Shown: positions 18,291 to 27,306 of the stretch, in pieces
Numbering within the stretch: position 1 is the stretch's first letter
How the letters are laid out: the number at the start of each line of letters is the position of its first letter
From: Winogradskyella luteola
GTDB taxonomy: Bacteria > Bacteroidota > Bacteroidia > Flavobacteriales > Flavobacteriaceae
NCBI RefSeq assembly: GCF_019203985.1
Contig: NZ_JAGSPD010000002.1
Span: 186,001 to 250,000, forward strand
Direction: 5' to 3'
DNA: 64,000 nt
Position numbers and translations under genes: made by a program
The notes under the pieces: model-generated
The model's input: only the letters and a program-made list of their open reading frames with translations
The model's database searches: none
Told to the model about the DNA's origin: nothing

Positions 18291-20654
18291 ATGGAATCTA
18301 AACCAAATTCAGTAACTGCAGATATAAAACAAAGAATAGAGCTTTTCCTTTCCTATTGGAAATGGATAGTGCTTTGTGTTGTTTTAGCTATTGCATTAGG
18401 CTTTACTTATTTGCGATATACAACATATGAATACAAGGCTACGGCAACTATTAAAATAAGAGATGAAAAGCAAGCCAATAAATTACCTAGTATTGAAGAA
18501 ATAAATAGTGAAGGCTTATTCTCTGGTGGTACAGATAAGATTAAGGATGAAATTCAGATTATAAAATCGCGTACTTTGATGGCGAACATCATCAAAATGC
18601 TAAACTTAAACATTAGAGTTTTTGAACAGGGCAAAATAAAGGAAAAAGAACTATATGTTAACCCGCCTGTGAGTGTAAGTTTTTTTGAAAGCGACTCCGT
18701 TATACATAATACAAAAGCAAATCTTTATCTAAAAATTAAATCGGATACAGAATTTATCTTGTTTAAAGATGATGGCAAATCATTTATAGACAGAGATGAG
18801 TCTGAAGGTAAAGTTTATGCGTTTGGAGACAAAATCGAAACAAGTTATGGAGGTATTGTTGTTGTACCCAATGTAGGCTCTCATGCTCCTAGAAAAGGCA
18901 GTAATCTTAAAATTACAATTACTCCTGTTGTAAAACTTGTAAGCCATTATCAAAAAAGCGTGAGTGCTTTTACCGAAAAAGGTTCTAGTGTTGTCGAATT
19001 AGAGTTAAAAGAAACTGTCGCACAAAAAGCTGTCGATTTCTTAGATCAACTCATTATTGAATATAACAATGATGTCTTACACGATAAGGAAGAGGTTGTG
19101 AGAGTAACTTCAGAATTTATTAATAAACGTTTGGAGCAAGTACAAGAAGAATTGGGAGAAGTAGAATCTAACGCACAGCAGATACAGCAACAAAATAATC
19201 TTACGGATCTGGGCTCACAGACCAATCTAAACTTACAAGCCAAGAAGCAACTAGAACAGCAGATTTCTACCACAGCCACTAATATTCAAATGATTTCTTA
19301 TTTACAGGAAGAAATGAATGATGAAAATAAAATTAGTGATATGCTACCTGCTAATGTTGGTATTGGCGACTCTAATACGGCTCAGATCATTAAAAGTCAT
19401 AATGATTTAGTGGCAAAAAGAGATAAGCTACTAAAAACCTCTACCGCAAAAAACCCTACGGTTGTTCAATTAAATAATCAGATCGATGCGTTAAAAAATA
19501 ATCTTGAAAGCTCATTAAGCAGTATAAAGAAAACATCAGAATTGACATTAAACAACTTAAATTCCGAAAGCAATAGAATCAGCGGACAACTTTATGCGGC
19601 ACCATCAAAGGCAAGAAAATTTAGAGGTATCCAAAGGCAACAAGATATTAAGGAATCGCTTTACTTGTACTTATTAGAAAAACGTGAGGAATCTGCCATT
19701 AGACTTGGCATGTACCAACCAAGTGCTAAAATTGTGGACAGCGCATATTCGTCGTACAAACCTGTTGCTCCAAATAAAACAATTACATATTTGGCATCGT
19801 TTATTTTTGGCCTCATGATTCCTTTAGGTCTAATTTATGTGTCCGATTTACTGGATACTAAACTTTATAGAAAAGACGATTTGGTAAATATATTAGATAT
19901 ACCATATTTGGGTGATATTCCAAAATCGCCTAAAAAGATGAAGCTGGTAAAAAAAGCGGATTATTCACCTAGAGCTGAAGCGTTTAGAATCGTAAGATCT
20001 AATGTAGATTTTATGCTCAAAGGTGTTAGCGGTAGAGCTAAAAAACTATTTGTTACATCTACAAAGGCGCAAGAAGGCAAATCCCACACAAGCACTAATT
20101 TGGCAACTTCAATTTCCTATTCCAACAAATCTGTTTTATTAATAGAAATGGATATCAGGGTTCCAAAAATTTTGGATTATTTGGATATAAAGGAAAAGCC
20201 TAAAAAAGGACTGACAGATTTCTTAGCGGACAACTCTGTTAAACCTCAAGATATAGTAATGAAGCAAAAGGACAATAGTTTCTTCGATATCATACCATCT
20301 GGTACTATTCCACCTAATCCATCAGAATTATTGATGAGCGATAGAGTTGAGGAACTTTTTAAGCATTTTGAAAAGAAATATGATTATATCATTGCAGATA
20401 CTTCTGCCGTTGGTTTGGTAAGCGACACCTTGCTGATTTCTAAATATGCAGACATGTTTATATATGTTGTCAGTGCGGATGGTGTTGATAAAAGACAGCT
20501 TGTGCATGTTGCTAAAACGTTATACGACGAGAAGCGATTACCAAATATGACAATGCTATTAAATGGCGTTAAACACGGAAAGAAAGGTTATGGCTATGGT
20601 TACGGCTATGGGAATAACCCAAATAAGAAAAAGAAGTGGTATCAATTTTCTTAA
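18291..20654 (+). CDS. Polysaccharide co-polymerase / tyrosine autokinase (Wzc-like)
   Basis: A 787-residue chain-length regulator and BY-kinase. Transmembrane segments lie at residues ~24-42 and ~498-518, flanking a periplasmic Wzz-like domain with long Gln- and Glu-rich coiled coils (~270-470). The cytoplasmic kinase has a P-loop ending EGKS (K597) and a Walker A' LLIEMDIRVP (~616-625). The C-terminal tail has alternating tyrosines GYGYGYGYG (Y767, 769, 771, 773), the expected autophosphorylation cluster. It controls polymer length and export with Wza. It closes the polysaccharide operon and is followed by a terminator. Confidence 0.9.
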   Translation: MESKPNSVTADIKQRIELFLSYWKWIVLCVVLAIALGFTYLRYTTYEYKATATIKIRDEKQANKLPSIEEINSEGLFSGGTDKIKDEIQIIKSRTLMANIIKMLNLNIRVFEQGKIKEKELYVNPPVSVSFFESDSVIHNTKANLYLKIKSDTEFILFKDDGKSFIDRDESEGKVYAFGDKIETSYGGIVVVPNVGSHAPRKGSNLKITITPVVKLVSHYQKSVSAFTEKGSSVVELELKETVAQKAVDFLDQLIIEYNNDVLHDKEEVVRVTSEFINKRLEQVQEELGEVESNAQQIQQQNNLTDLGSQTNLNLQAKKQLEQQISTTATNIQMISYLQEEMNDENKISDMLPANVGIGDSNTAQIIKSHNDLVAKRDKLLKTSTAKNPTVVQLNNQIDALKNNLESSLSSIKKTSELTLNNLNSESNRISGQLYAAPSKARKFRGIQRQQDIKESLYLYLLEKREESAIRLGMYQPSAKIVDSAYSSYKPVAPNKTITYLASFIFGLMIPLGLIYVSDLLDTKLYRKDDLVNILDIPYLGDIPKSPKKMKLVKKADYSPRAEAFRIVRSNVDFMLKGVSGRAKKLFVTSTKAQEGKSHTSTNLATSISYSNKSVLLIEMDIRVPKILDYLDIKEKPKKGLTDFLADNSVKPQDIVMKQKDNSFFDIIPSGTIPPNPSELLMSDRVEELFKHFEKKYDYIIADTSAVGLVSDTLLISKYADMFIYVVSADGVDKRQLVHVAKTLYDEKRLPNMTMLLNGVKHGKKGYGYGYGYGNNPNKKKKWYQFS

Positions 20655-20682
20655 TTCAAGATTCAAAAATCTAAAATAAAAA

Positions 20683-20711
20683 AAATGCCTTGTCTTACAG
20701 ATGAGGCATTT
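20683..20711. terminator. Bidirectional terminator
   Basis: AAATGCCT (20683-20690) pairs with AGGCATTT (20704-20711) around a 13-nt loop, preceded by an A-run on the plus strand. It lies between the convergent ends of the Wzc-like gene and the proline dehydrogenase gene and overlaps the latter's stop codon. Confidence 0.6.
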
Positions 20712-21882
20712 ATAGTTTTCTTCGCCTTTTTTCAGATTTCAATAAAGAAAGTTCTCTATTGGTTTGCCCAGCAACAGAAGTATTCTCCTCTGCCCTTCTT
20801 ATTAAATATGGCATCACATCTTTTACCGGTCCAAAGGGAATATACTTAGCCACATTGTAGCCTGCAGCTGCCAAATTATAACTAATATGGTCGCTCATAC
20901 CGTATAATTGTCCAAACCATACATTATTATCTTTTTTGTTGACATTAAATTTTTCCATGAGTTCCATTGCCAGATAGCAGCTTTCCTCATTATGCGTTCC
21001 AATGAAAACAGAAATATCACTAAGGTTTTCTAAAATATATTTTAATGTGTTGTTGAAGTTATCGTCAGTCGCTTTTTTGTTTTCACATATTGGTGATGGA
21101 TAGCCTTTATCCTCTGCCCTTTCGCGCTCCTTTTCCATATAGGCACCTCTCACAATTTTCATTCCTATTTTAAACCCACCATTATTGGCACGTTGATGTA
21201 GTTTCTTTAGGTAATCTAAGCGATCCCATCGATAGGTCTGCAACGTATTGTAAACTATGGTTTTATCTTTATTATAGCGACGCATCATATCTTCAACCAA
21301 GTCGTCTGCTGCATCTTGCATCCAACTTTCCTCTCCGTCAATTAAAACCTCGACATCTTTCTCTTTTGCGAGTTTGCAAACGGCATCAAATCTTCCAACA
21401 ATTCTATCCCATTCTTCTTGTTCTTCCTGAGTAAACTCAATACCCTCAGTCTTTTTTTGGTACAGATAAAAGCGTCCAAAACCAGTAGGTTTAAAGACTA
21501 CGATTGGCATAGCTTCTCTCTCATCACAAAATCGAATAATCTTCAATATCTTCTTTAGTGCATTATCAAACTGATCTTTTGTTTCCTTACCCTCTACAGA
21601 ATAATCCAATACAGAACTTACACCTTTTGTATATAGCTTGTCAATAACATGCAAACAATCTTCTTCACTAACTCCACCACAAAAATGGTCAAAAACCGTA
21701 GAACGAATTAAACCTTCAACCGGTAAATTGGCTTTGAGCGCAAAATTAGTTGCGGCTGTACCAATACGTACCAAAGGCTGTGAGGAAATCATTTTGAACA
21801 AAAAATAGGCACGTTCTAATTCAGAATCAGATTTTAAGGCAAACGCAGTGCCGGTGTCTTCAAAGAGTGAGTAGTTTATCAT
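20710..21882 (-). CDS. Proline dehydrogenase (monofunctional)
   Basis: A 390-residue FAD-dependent TIM-barrel enzyme oxidising proline to pyrroline-5-carboxylate. Signature stretches include VLDYSVEGKE, VEVLIDGEESWMQDAADDLV and FKIGMKIVRGAYMEKERE (the RGAYxxxE motif binding substrate and FAD). QLYGMSDHISYNLAAAGYNV and the C-terminal YLIRRAEENTSVAGQ follow, with the R-R pair for the substrate carboxylate. Its size corresponds to the stand-alone PRODH of Bacteroidota and not to bifunctional PutA. It is transcribed alone, from a likely TATATTTG promoter element at 21904-21911. Confidence 0.9.
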   Translation of the reverse strand: MINYSLFEDTGTAFALKSDSELERAYFLFKMISSQPLVRIGTAATNFALKANLPVEGLIRSTVFDHFCGGVSEEDCLHVIDKLYTKGVSSVLDYSVEGKETKDQFDNALKKILKIIRFCDEREAMPIVVFKPTGFGRFYLYQKKTEGIEFTQEEQEEWDRIVGRFDAVCKLAKEKDVEVLIDGEESWMQDAADDLVEDMMRRYNKDKTIVYNTLQTYRWDRLDYLKKLHQRANNGGFKIGMKIVRGAYMEKERERAEDKGYPSPICENKKATDDNFNNTLKYILENLSDISVFIGTHNEESCYLAMELMEKFNVNKKDNNVWFGQLYGMSDHISYNLAAAGYNVAKYIPFGPVKDVMPYLIRRAEENTSVAGQTNRELSLLKSEKRRRKL

Positions 21883-21903
21883 TTGATGGGAAATATATAA
21901 TTA

Positions 21904-21911
21904 CAAATATA
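21904..21911 (-). promoter_or_regulatory. -7 promoter element for proline dehydrogenase
   Basis: On the minus strand this reads TATATTTG, matching the Bacteroidota -7 consensus TAnnTTTG, 21 bp before the start codon. No clear -33 TTTG is visible at the expected distance. Confidence 0.4.
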
Positions 21912-21984
21912 TTTAAACCTTAGCTTACTTTTTTCTAAAAAAAGGCAGTAATTTTAACAGCTCAAATTTTGGCTCAATTAATAT

Positions 21985-23061
21985 ATGACTTCGATAACAA
22001 CCAAAAATTCCGTAGTTCACTTTAACACCAAGGTTTACAAGGAGTTAAATGCTTATATAAAGCAAACCAACCCTTCAATTATATTCGTTCTTGTAGATAC
22101 AAATACCCATAACTTTTGCCTACCTAATTTCTTAGCGCAATTAGAGTCTGGTGATATTATAGTTGAAGTTATGGAGATGCCCGAAGGTGAAGATCATAAG
22201 ACCATCGATATTTGTACAGGCGTATGGGAAGCCCTATCTGAGTACAATGCAGATCGTAAGAGCTTACTCATCAATTTAGGCGGAGGCGTCGTTACGGACT
22301 TGGGTGGTTTTGTGGCAAGCACGTACATGAGAGGCATAGACTATATTAATATACCAACATCATTATTAGCAATGGTTGATGCGTCTGTAGGCGGAAAAAC
22401 AGGAGTTGATCTGGGAGTGTTGAAAAATCAAATTGGAATTGTCAGTGAGGCCAGCATGGTATTGATTGACACTTCCTTTTTAGAAACATTGCCTCCTAAT
22501 CAAATGGTTTCTGGTTATGCCGAAATGCTTAAACATGGCTTAATCTATGATAAGAACTATTGGAAAAGCTTGATTGATTTTGAAAATTTGGACATTTCAG
22601 AATTAGACGGTCTTATATACGATTCTGTTATCATAAAAAACAAGGTAGTTACTGAAGATCCTAAGGAACAAGGTTTAAGAAAGATTCTTAATTTCGGGCA
22701 CACACTCGGCCATGCCATAGAAAGTTATTTTTTGGGCAATGCAGATAAAACACCTTTATTGCATGGTGAAGCCATTGCTATTGGAATGATTTTAGAAAGT
22801 TTTATATCCAATAAATCCGAAAGTTTATCAGATCAAGAGCTAAAAGAGATAACCGAAGGTATCTTAAAAACGTTTTCGAAAGTAGAGATTGATAAAAACG
22901 ACCAGAAGATAATTATTGATCTCTTAAAACATGATAAAAAGAATAGTCATGGTATCGTAAAATTTGTACTATTAGAAGCCATCGGTCAACCAAAAATTGA
23001 TTGTCAGGTTACTAATGAATTGATTGTCGAAGCTTTTATGTATTATAATAGCCTAACTTAA
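21985..23061 (+). CDS. aroB: 3-dehydroquinate synthase
   Basis: A 358-residue AroB of the shikimate pathway, converting DAHP to 3-dehydroquinate using NAD and a divalent metal. Diagnostic stretches are EDHKTIDICTGVWEAL, LGGGVVTDLGGFVASTYMRG (~98-117), PTSLLAMVDASVGGKTGVD and NFGHTLGHAIES, with the metal ligand histidines. The length is normal. It is oriented divergently from proline dehydrogenase and its 3' end overlaps the convergent DinB gene by 4 bp. Confidence 0.95.
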   Translation: MTSITTKNSVVHFNTKVYKELNAYIKQTNPSIIFVLVDTNTHNFCLPNFLAQLESGDIIVEVMEMPEGEDHKTIDICTGVWEALSEYNADRKSLLINLGGGVVTDLGGFVASTYMRGIDYINIPTSLLAMVDASVGGKTGVDLGVLKNQIGIVSEASMVLIDTSFLETLPPNQMVSGYAEMLKHGLIYDKNYWKSLIDFENLDISELDGLIYDSVIIKNKVVTEDPKEQGLRKILNFGHTLGHAIESYFLGNADKTPLLHGEAIAIGMILESFISNKSESLSDQELKEITEGILKTFSKVEIDKNDQKIIIDLLKHDKKNSHGIVKFVLLEAIGQPKIDCQVTNELIVEAFMYYNSLT

Positions 23062-23573
23062 AGATAACGTTCAGTTATTACTTGGTTATGATGGTTTTCG
23101 TGGCCAGTAATAATGTAGCCAATTGCCCTAACCGATATGGGTGAACCACTAGCCTCACCTATAAATTCTAATTGATTTGCTTCAAAGCTTTCAAAAAGTG
23201 CAATTGTACACTGTCGTACCGTCTTGTATTCACTTAAAAGATTTTCTAAATTCCTACTTTTAGTATTTCCGTTTGCTACATAATCATCTTGTTCAAAACC
23301 TGCTAAAGGTGTTTTATCTTTTCTGGCGATGCGCAATGCCCTATAGGCAAAAATACGTTCTGTATCTACAATATGTAAAAGGATGTCTTTAATTGTCCAT
23401 TTACCTTCTGCATAAGCGTAGCTATGTTTAAGTAAAGGTATTTTTGAGTAGAATTCTATATTCGTATCAAGATTATATTTTAGTCCTTTTACAATATCTA
23501 TATCAGCTGCATTATCGATATAAGGCTTGTAATAAGGATTGTATTCTGTTGAATGGAGTTGGTCTGAAATCAT
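23058..23573 (-). CDS. DinB family four-helix protein
   Basis: A 171-residue DinB/YfiT-like helical-bundle protein. The likely metal ligands are His in WTIKDILLHIVDTERIF and the pair in ITGHENHHNQVI near the C-terminus. Members of this superfamily are metal-dependent thiol or hydrolase-type enzymes, often unassigned, and in some bacteria respond to damage or low-molecular-weight thiols. The gene follows the Lrp-type gene on the same strand after an intervening terminator, so it is probably transcribed separately. Precise function unknown. Confidence 0.8.
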   Translation of the reverse strand: MISDQLHSTEYNPYYKPYIDNAADIDIVKGLKYNLDTNIEFYSKIPLLKHSYAYAEGKWTIKDILLHIVDTERIFAYRALRIARKDKTPLAGFEQDDYVANGNTKSRNLENLLSEYKTVRQCTIALFESFEANQLEFIGEASGSPISVRAIGYIITGHENHHNQVITERYL

Positions 23574-23590
23574 TGATGTAATTTAATAAA

Positions 23591-23621
23591 AAAGCTCTTA
23601 GAAGAAATAACTAAGAGCTTT
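23591..23621 (-). terminator. Intrinsic terminator of the Lrp-type gene
   Basis: AAAGCTCTTAG (23591-23601) and CTAAGAGCTTT (23611-23621) form a perfect 11-bp stem with a 9-nt loop. On the minus strand it is followed by a T-rich tail. It lies 27 bp after the Lrp-type stop codon and before the DinB start. Confidence 0.8.
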
Positions 23622-23647
23622 AAAATAGTCTTTATATAAATTTTACA

Positions 23648-24127
23648 TTAAAGTTCGTTGAAAATAGTATGCATTAATCGCTTTTTATCGTTGATGCTTT
23701 CCTCTAGAGATATCATCGTTTCTGTTCTATAAACGCCTTCAATATCATCTAACATAAAAATGATGTCCTTGGCATGCATGGTATCTTGCGCTCTTATTTT
23801 ACAGAAAATATTGAATTTTCCTGTTGTAATATGCGCAACCGTTACATAGGGAATCTGGGTAATACGCTCTAATACAAATTTGGTCTGTGATGTATTCTGA
23901 AGAAAAACACCAACATAGGCTATAAATGAATAGCCTAACTTTTTATAATCTAAAGTTAAGGATGACCCTTTAATGATACCGGCCTCTTCCATTTTTTTAA
24001 CCCTTACATGAACTGTACCTGCAGAAATCAGTAATTTTTTTGCAATATCTGTAAATGGAATACGCGTATTATCAATAAGCATATCAAGAATTTGGTGGTC
24101 TATCTCGTCTAACTTAAACTTTCCCAT
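23648..24127 (-). CDS. Lrp/AsnC family transcriptional regulator
   Basis: A 159-residue regulator with an N-terminal winged helix (LDEIDHQILDMLIDNTRIPF, then ISAGTVHVRVKKMEEAGIIKG) and a C-terminal RAM ligand domain (AYVGVFLQNTSQTKFVLERI, then DTMHAKDIIFMLDDIEGVYR). Such proteins bind an amino acid and switch target genes. Neighbouring proline dehydrogenase suggests amino-acid catabolism as one possible theme, but no operator is evident. A TAATTTTG promoter element lies 26 bp upstream (24153-24160, minus strand). Confidence 0.92.
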   Translation of the reverse strand: MGKFKLDEIDHQILDMLIDNTRIPFTDIAKKLLISAGTVHVRVKKMEEAGIIKGSSLTLDYKKLGYSFIAYVGVFLQNTSQTKFVLERITQIPYVTVAHITTGKFNIFCKIRAQDTMHAKDIIFMLDDIEGVYRTETMISLEESINDKKRLMHTIFNEL

Positions 24128-24192
24128 AAATCAATTATTATTAGTGATAATGCAAAATTAAGACATTTTATTTAAGAAATATGCATCAAAAT

Positions 24193-25347
24193 TTAATTAT
24201 TTAAAGGTTTTAGTGCGATTTTTTCATTATTTATCACTACGAAATCGATTTCGTTAGTAACTTTTAGTTCAGATTTTTCCGATGTAATAAGTAAATTTCC
24301 TTTGGCATCAATTTCGCGATGCCCAAAATAACCTTCAAAATTTGAAATGACTTCCACAATAGGTACAAACTCAATTTTACCATCAAATAATGTTTCTTTA
24401 TACAGTATTGCAATGTCAGTTACAATATCTTCATTTTCTTTAAGCCTTGCGTTCCGTATGATGATGTCGTAAAATAATTTGCCGTTTTCAGGTATGTTAA
24501 AATAATCTTTATAACCAGATTCGCCAACACCTTCAGCTATAGTATACAAACCTTTTAAAATGGCCATAAATGCATAGCGTCTTACCTCTTCTCGTTTATA
24601 ATCATTTGTGAAATGACCTGTTTCGTACAATAGTGTTGGCACTCCAAGATTCTGAAATGTATCACCAACACAATTGAGGTTAAAACCATCGTCATAACGC
24701 CCTATACCATCTGGTATTACAGTTTGCATCAAATCATTAATTTTTGAAATGATGGACATAGCCAATTTTCTATTCGGTGTTAATGACCGTTCTTTATCTT
24801 GTGCAGGTGATAAAAAGGACAACGTAGCAGGCACATTGCTCGTGGCTACATTATATATCGTTCGTTGGCCATGTAGATTGAAGCAGAAGTCAGGTTGAAA
24901 GTCATCAAAAACCGCTCTAAGCAATTTACTTTCTGGCTGTGATAGGTCTTGGGCATCTCTGTTTAAATCTACGCCATTAGCATTTAAACGCATATAGCGT
25001 TCAGCACCATCTGGATTTAAAATAGGAATTACCAATAAAGTACAAGTCTCCAAAATAAGATTGGGAATCGCATTATTGGTGAAAAAGAGATTAAAGCAAT
25101 CAAACAAGGCTTTTGTAGTTGTAGATTCATTGCCGTGCATTTGGGACCACAATAATATTTTCTTTGGTCCCGTACCAAATTTTAAACTATAAATTGGTCT
25201 TTGTTCCACAGAATAACCAATAGTAGAAATTATAGAATCAGGATACTTAGCTAGACATTTTTCGATATCAGAATTGGTGATATAACGCCCAAATAATTTT
25301 GGGTTTTTTACTAAAGAATATAGACTATTTAAATGTTCGGATTTCAT
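24193..25347 (-). CDS. M14 family zinc carboxypeptidase
   Basis: A 384-residue M14-type metallopeptidase without an obvious signal peptide. The zinc site is H71 and E74 in WSQMHGNESTT and H159 in CFNLHGQRTIY. NPDGAERYMRLNANGVDLNR provides the substrate-carboxylate Arg/Asn residues, and E242 in LLYETGHFTND is the likely catalytic glutamate. Family members remove C-terminal amino acids or act on peptidoglycan or other amides. It is divergent from an XRE regulator, and the shared intergenic region carries dyads that overlap its probable promoter. Confidence 0.85.
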   Translation of the reverse strand: MKSEHLNSLYSLVKNPKLFGRYITNSDIEKCLAKYPDSIISTIGYSVEQRPIYSLKFGTGPKKILLWSQMHGNESTTTKALFDCFNLFFTNNAIPNLILETCTLLVIPILNPDGAERYMRLNANGVDLNRDAQDLSQPESKLLRAVFDDFQPDFCFNLHGQRTIYNVATSNVPATLSFLSPAQDKERSLTPNRKLAMSIISKINDLMQTVIPDGIGRYDDGFNLNCVGDTFQNLGVPTLLYETGHFTNDYKREEVRRYAFMAILKGLYTIAEGVGESGYKDYFNIPENGKLFYDIIIRNARLKENEDIVTDIAILYKETLFDGKIEFVPIVEVISNFEGYFGHREIDAKGNLLITSEKSELKVTNEIDFVVINNEKIALKPLNN

Positions 25348-25360
25348 TAAAAAATTAATT

Positions 25361-25376
25361 GATTACAAATGTAATC
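25361..25376. promoter_or_regulatory. TTACA-N2-TGTAA dyad, site 1
   Basis: GATTACA-AA-TGTAATC is a perfect 7-bp dyad starting 14 bp upstream of the M14 carboxypeptidase start. On the minus strand it contains TACATTTG, a match to the -7 promoter consensus TAnnTTTG, so a bound protein would block that promoter. Confidence 0.55.
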
Positions 25377-25385
25377 ATTTGTGTT

Positions 25386-25399
25386 TTTACAATTGTAAA
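25386..25399. promoter_or_regulatory. TTACA-N2-TGTAA dyad, site 2
   Basis: TTTACAATTGTAAA is a perfect 14-bp palindrome, 10 bp from site 1, in the divergent region between the M14 and XRE genes. The rest of the 302-bp gap (25348-25649) is extremely AT-rich and holds no ORF I would call. Confidence 0.55.
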
Positions 25400-25607
25400 C
25401 AATAAAAATCGATAAAAATGTTACAATATTATACAATTTAACACGACTCATCATTACAAAACGTTAGTTCTATTGCTAAAAATTTAACACATAATATATA
25501 TTGAATTTAATTATTTTAATATCAGATATTTATGTACTAAAATCAAACTTTTAATTTAAATTAATAAGATTATTTATTCAAACTATAAACGTATTTAAAT
25601 ACTATTG

Positions 25608-25620
25608 TTTACATTTGTAT
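25608..25620 (+). promoter_or_regulatory. TTACA-N2-TGTAt dyad, site 3, over the XRE promoter
   Basis: TTTACATTTGTAT is a near match to the two upstream dyads (one mismatch in the 5-bp arms). It contains TACATTTG (25610-25617), a good -7 element placed 32 bp before the XRE start. This is the layout expected of autoregulation. Confidence 0.5.
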
Positions 25621-25649
25621 CGTTATTTATAGATAATAGTGAGTTTACA

Positions 25650-26018
25650 ATGGTCAACACTACTGAATTTATAGAACGATTACAAAAAGTCATTGATTTT
25701 TACGATGAAACTGCTTCAGGTTTTGCCGAAAAAATTGGTGTGCAACGCTCTAGTATTTCTCACATTCTCTCCGGAAGAAATAAGCCCAGTTTAGATTTTG
25801 TAATGAAAGTACTTCACTCCTATCCCGAAGTTGAATTGTATTGGTTATTGAATGGAAAAGGCAGTTTTCCTAAAGCCAACCAAATTTCAGAATCACCAAG
25901 TTCAAATTTTACAGATACAACTCAAGACACAACCTCAAATCAATCAGAAATAAATTCAGATATTGAAAAGATTGTTATTTTTTACAAGGATGGAACTTTT
26001 AAAAGCTACAAGCCTTAA
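25650..26018 (+). CDS. XRE family helix-turn-helix regulator
   Basis: A 122-residue protein. I use the ATG at 25650 (MVNTTEFIERLQKV), because the longer frame starts at a TTG inside the promoter. The helix-turn-helix spans FYDETASGFAEKIGVQRSSI and SHILSGRNKPSLDFVMKVLH (~16-55). A Ser/Thr/Asn-rich linker follows, then a hydrophobic-aromatic C-terminal tail KIVIFYKDGTFKSYKP, which could be a dimerisation or ligand element. No known target. The nearby dyads suggest that it controls itself and the M14 gene. Confidence 0.85.
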   Translation: MVNTTEFIERLQKVIDFYDETASGFAEKIGVQRSSISHILSGRNKPSLDFVMKVLHSYPEVELYWLLNGKGSFPKANQISESPSSNFTDTTQDTTSNQSEINSDIEKIVIFYKDGTFKSYKP

Positions 26019-26037
26019 ATTTAATTTCGCTATTCAT

Positions 26038-26045
26038 TACCTTTG
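26038..26045 (+). promoter_or_regulatory. -7 promoter element for the lipoprotein-TerC pair
   Basis: TACCTTTG matches TAnnTTTG and lies 14 bp upstream of the ATG at 26060. No good -33 element is visible. Confidence 0.4.
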
Positions 26046-26059
26046 TACAAAGACTAAGA

Positions 26060-26449
26060 ATGAAACGTTTTTTTTTATTTCCACTATTAATGATAGCCTT
26101 TGGCTGCTACGATGTAGAGCGTAACTGCAGCGAATTTAAAACTGGTAAGTTTAAGTTTAACTACACTATTGACGGTATTGAAAAAACTGGAAGATTTATC
26201 CGTACAGAGACTTTGAATATTGATTATTACGAAAACACAACAGACACCTCTTCTGTACGCTGGATAAATGATTGTGAGTTTATCCTCAAAAAGCTAAATC
26301 CAAAAACCAATGCTGAAAAAGAAGCCATCCATATGAAAATCTTGTCGACTACCGGTGCATCTTCATACACATTTGAATATAAACTGGCGGTAGATAAACC
26401 CAACCTACCGCAACGCATAGAAAAAGGTGTCGCCCATAAGATAAACTGA
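26060..26449 (+). CDS. Small lipoprotein of unknown function
   Basis: A 129-residue protein with a lipoprotein signal peptide ending at Cys16 (LLMIAFGCYDVE). The mature part looks like a small beta-rich fold: FKTGKFKFNYTIDGIEKTG, then RFIRTETLNIDYYE, then VRWINDCEFILKKL, with two cysteines (in RNCSEF and NDCEF) that could form a disulfide. I do not recognise a named domain. It precedes terC by 5 bp and is probably co-transcribed with it. Confidence 0.75.
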   Translation: MKRFFLFPLLMIAFGCYDVERNCSEFKTGKFKFNYTIDGIEKTGRFIRTETLNIDYYENTTDTSSVRWINDCEFILKKLNPKTNAEKEAIHMKILSTTGASSYTFEYKLAVDKPNLPQRIEKGVAHKIN

Positions 26450-26454
26450 ATATC

Positions 26455-27240
26455 ATGTTAGACTTTTTATTGACCTCTGATGCTATAATGGCATTGATTA
26501 CACTAACGTTTTTAGAAATTATCCTTGGCATCGATAATATTGTATTTATATCCATTGCCGCAAATAAACTTCCCAAAGAGCAACGTAACAAGGCTACCAA
26601 TATTGGTCTTCTATTGGCCATGGTGCAGCGTATTGTTCTTTTGTTCTTTGTTTCGTTTTTGGTGGGACTAAGTGAACCTTTCTATACTGTTGAATTGAAT
26701 TGGTTAACTGTAGCTATTAGCTGGCAGGCAATTATTCTATTTATGGGTGGTCTATTTTTGATTTATAAAAGTACTTCTGAAATAAGAGAAAAAGTAGAGA
26801 GCCCATCTTATGATGAAGATGGCGTAAAATCCAAAGTTATAAAATCACTATCACAGGCCATTACCCAAATTTTGATTATCGATTTTATTTTTTCTGTAGA
26901 TTCTATACTCACAGCCGTAGGTATGACCAATGGTTTGCATCCAAATAATAACTATACATTGGTACTTATGATCATTGCAGTTATGATTTCCATTGCGGTT
27001 ATGATTGGGTTTGCCAATCCAATACGCAAGTTTATAGACCGCAATCCCAGTATGCAAATCTTAGGCTTGGCGTTTTTAATTCTTATTGGTTTTATGCTTA
27101 TTACTGAAGCAGCGCATTTATCTCATACAGAGTTTTTAGGAAAATCTGTAGGCGCTATTCCAAAAGGATATCTCTATTTCGCTATAGCATTCTCCTTGTT
27201 TGTGGAGTTTTTGAATCATAAAACCAAAAAGAAACTTTAG
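26455..27240 (+). CDS. TerC family integral membrane protein
   Basis: A 261-residue protein with seven or so membrane segments. The TerC signature is LTFLEIILGIDNIVFISIAA (~18-37), with acidic residues in the membrane, and a second related half has QILIIDFIFSVDSILTAVG (~138-156). TerC/Alx proteins export manganese or other metals and were first linked to tellurite resistance. Here the gene follows a small lipoprotein gene and there are no other ter genes, so a general metal-homeostasis role is more likely than tellurite resistance. Confidence 0.9.
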   Translation: MLDFLLTSDAIMALITLTFLEIILGIDNIVFISIAANKLPKEQRNKATNIGLLLAMVQRIVLLFFVSFLVGLSEPFYTVELNWLTVAISWQAIILFMGGLFLIYKSTSEIREKVESPSYDEDGVKSKVIKSLSQAITQILIIDFIFSVDSILTAVGMTNGLHPNNNYTLVLMIIAVMISIAVMIGFANPIRKFIDRNPSMQILGLAFLILIGFMLITEAAHLSHTEFLGKSVGAIPKGYLYFAIAFSLFVEFLNHKTKKKL

Positions 27241-27306
27241 TGGCGATAAAATTATAGTTCAAACTGTTGTGTATTTGATGTAATTCGTGATTTTACTAAT
27301 ATAATA

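Noticed and set aside
26455..27240. Tellurite resistance determinant
   Set aside because: Only a TerC-family protein is present, with no other ter genes; metal homeostasis is the safer reading.
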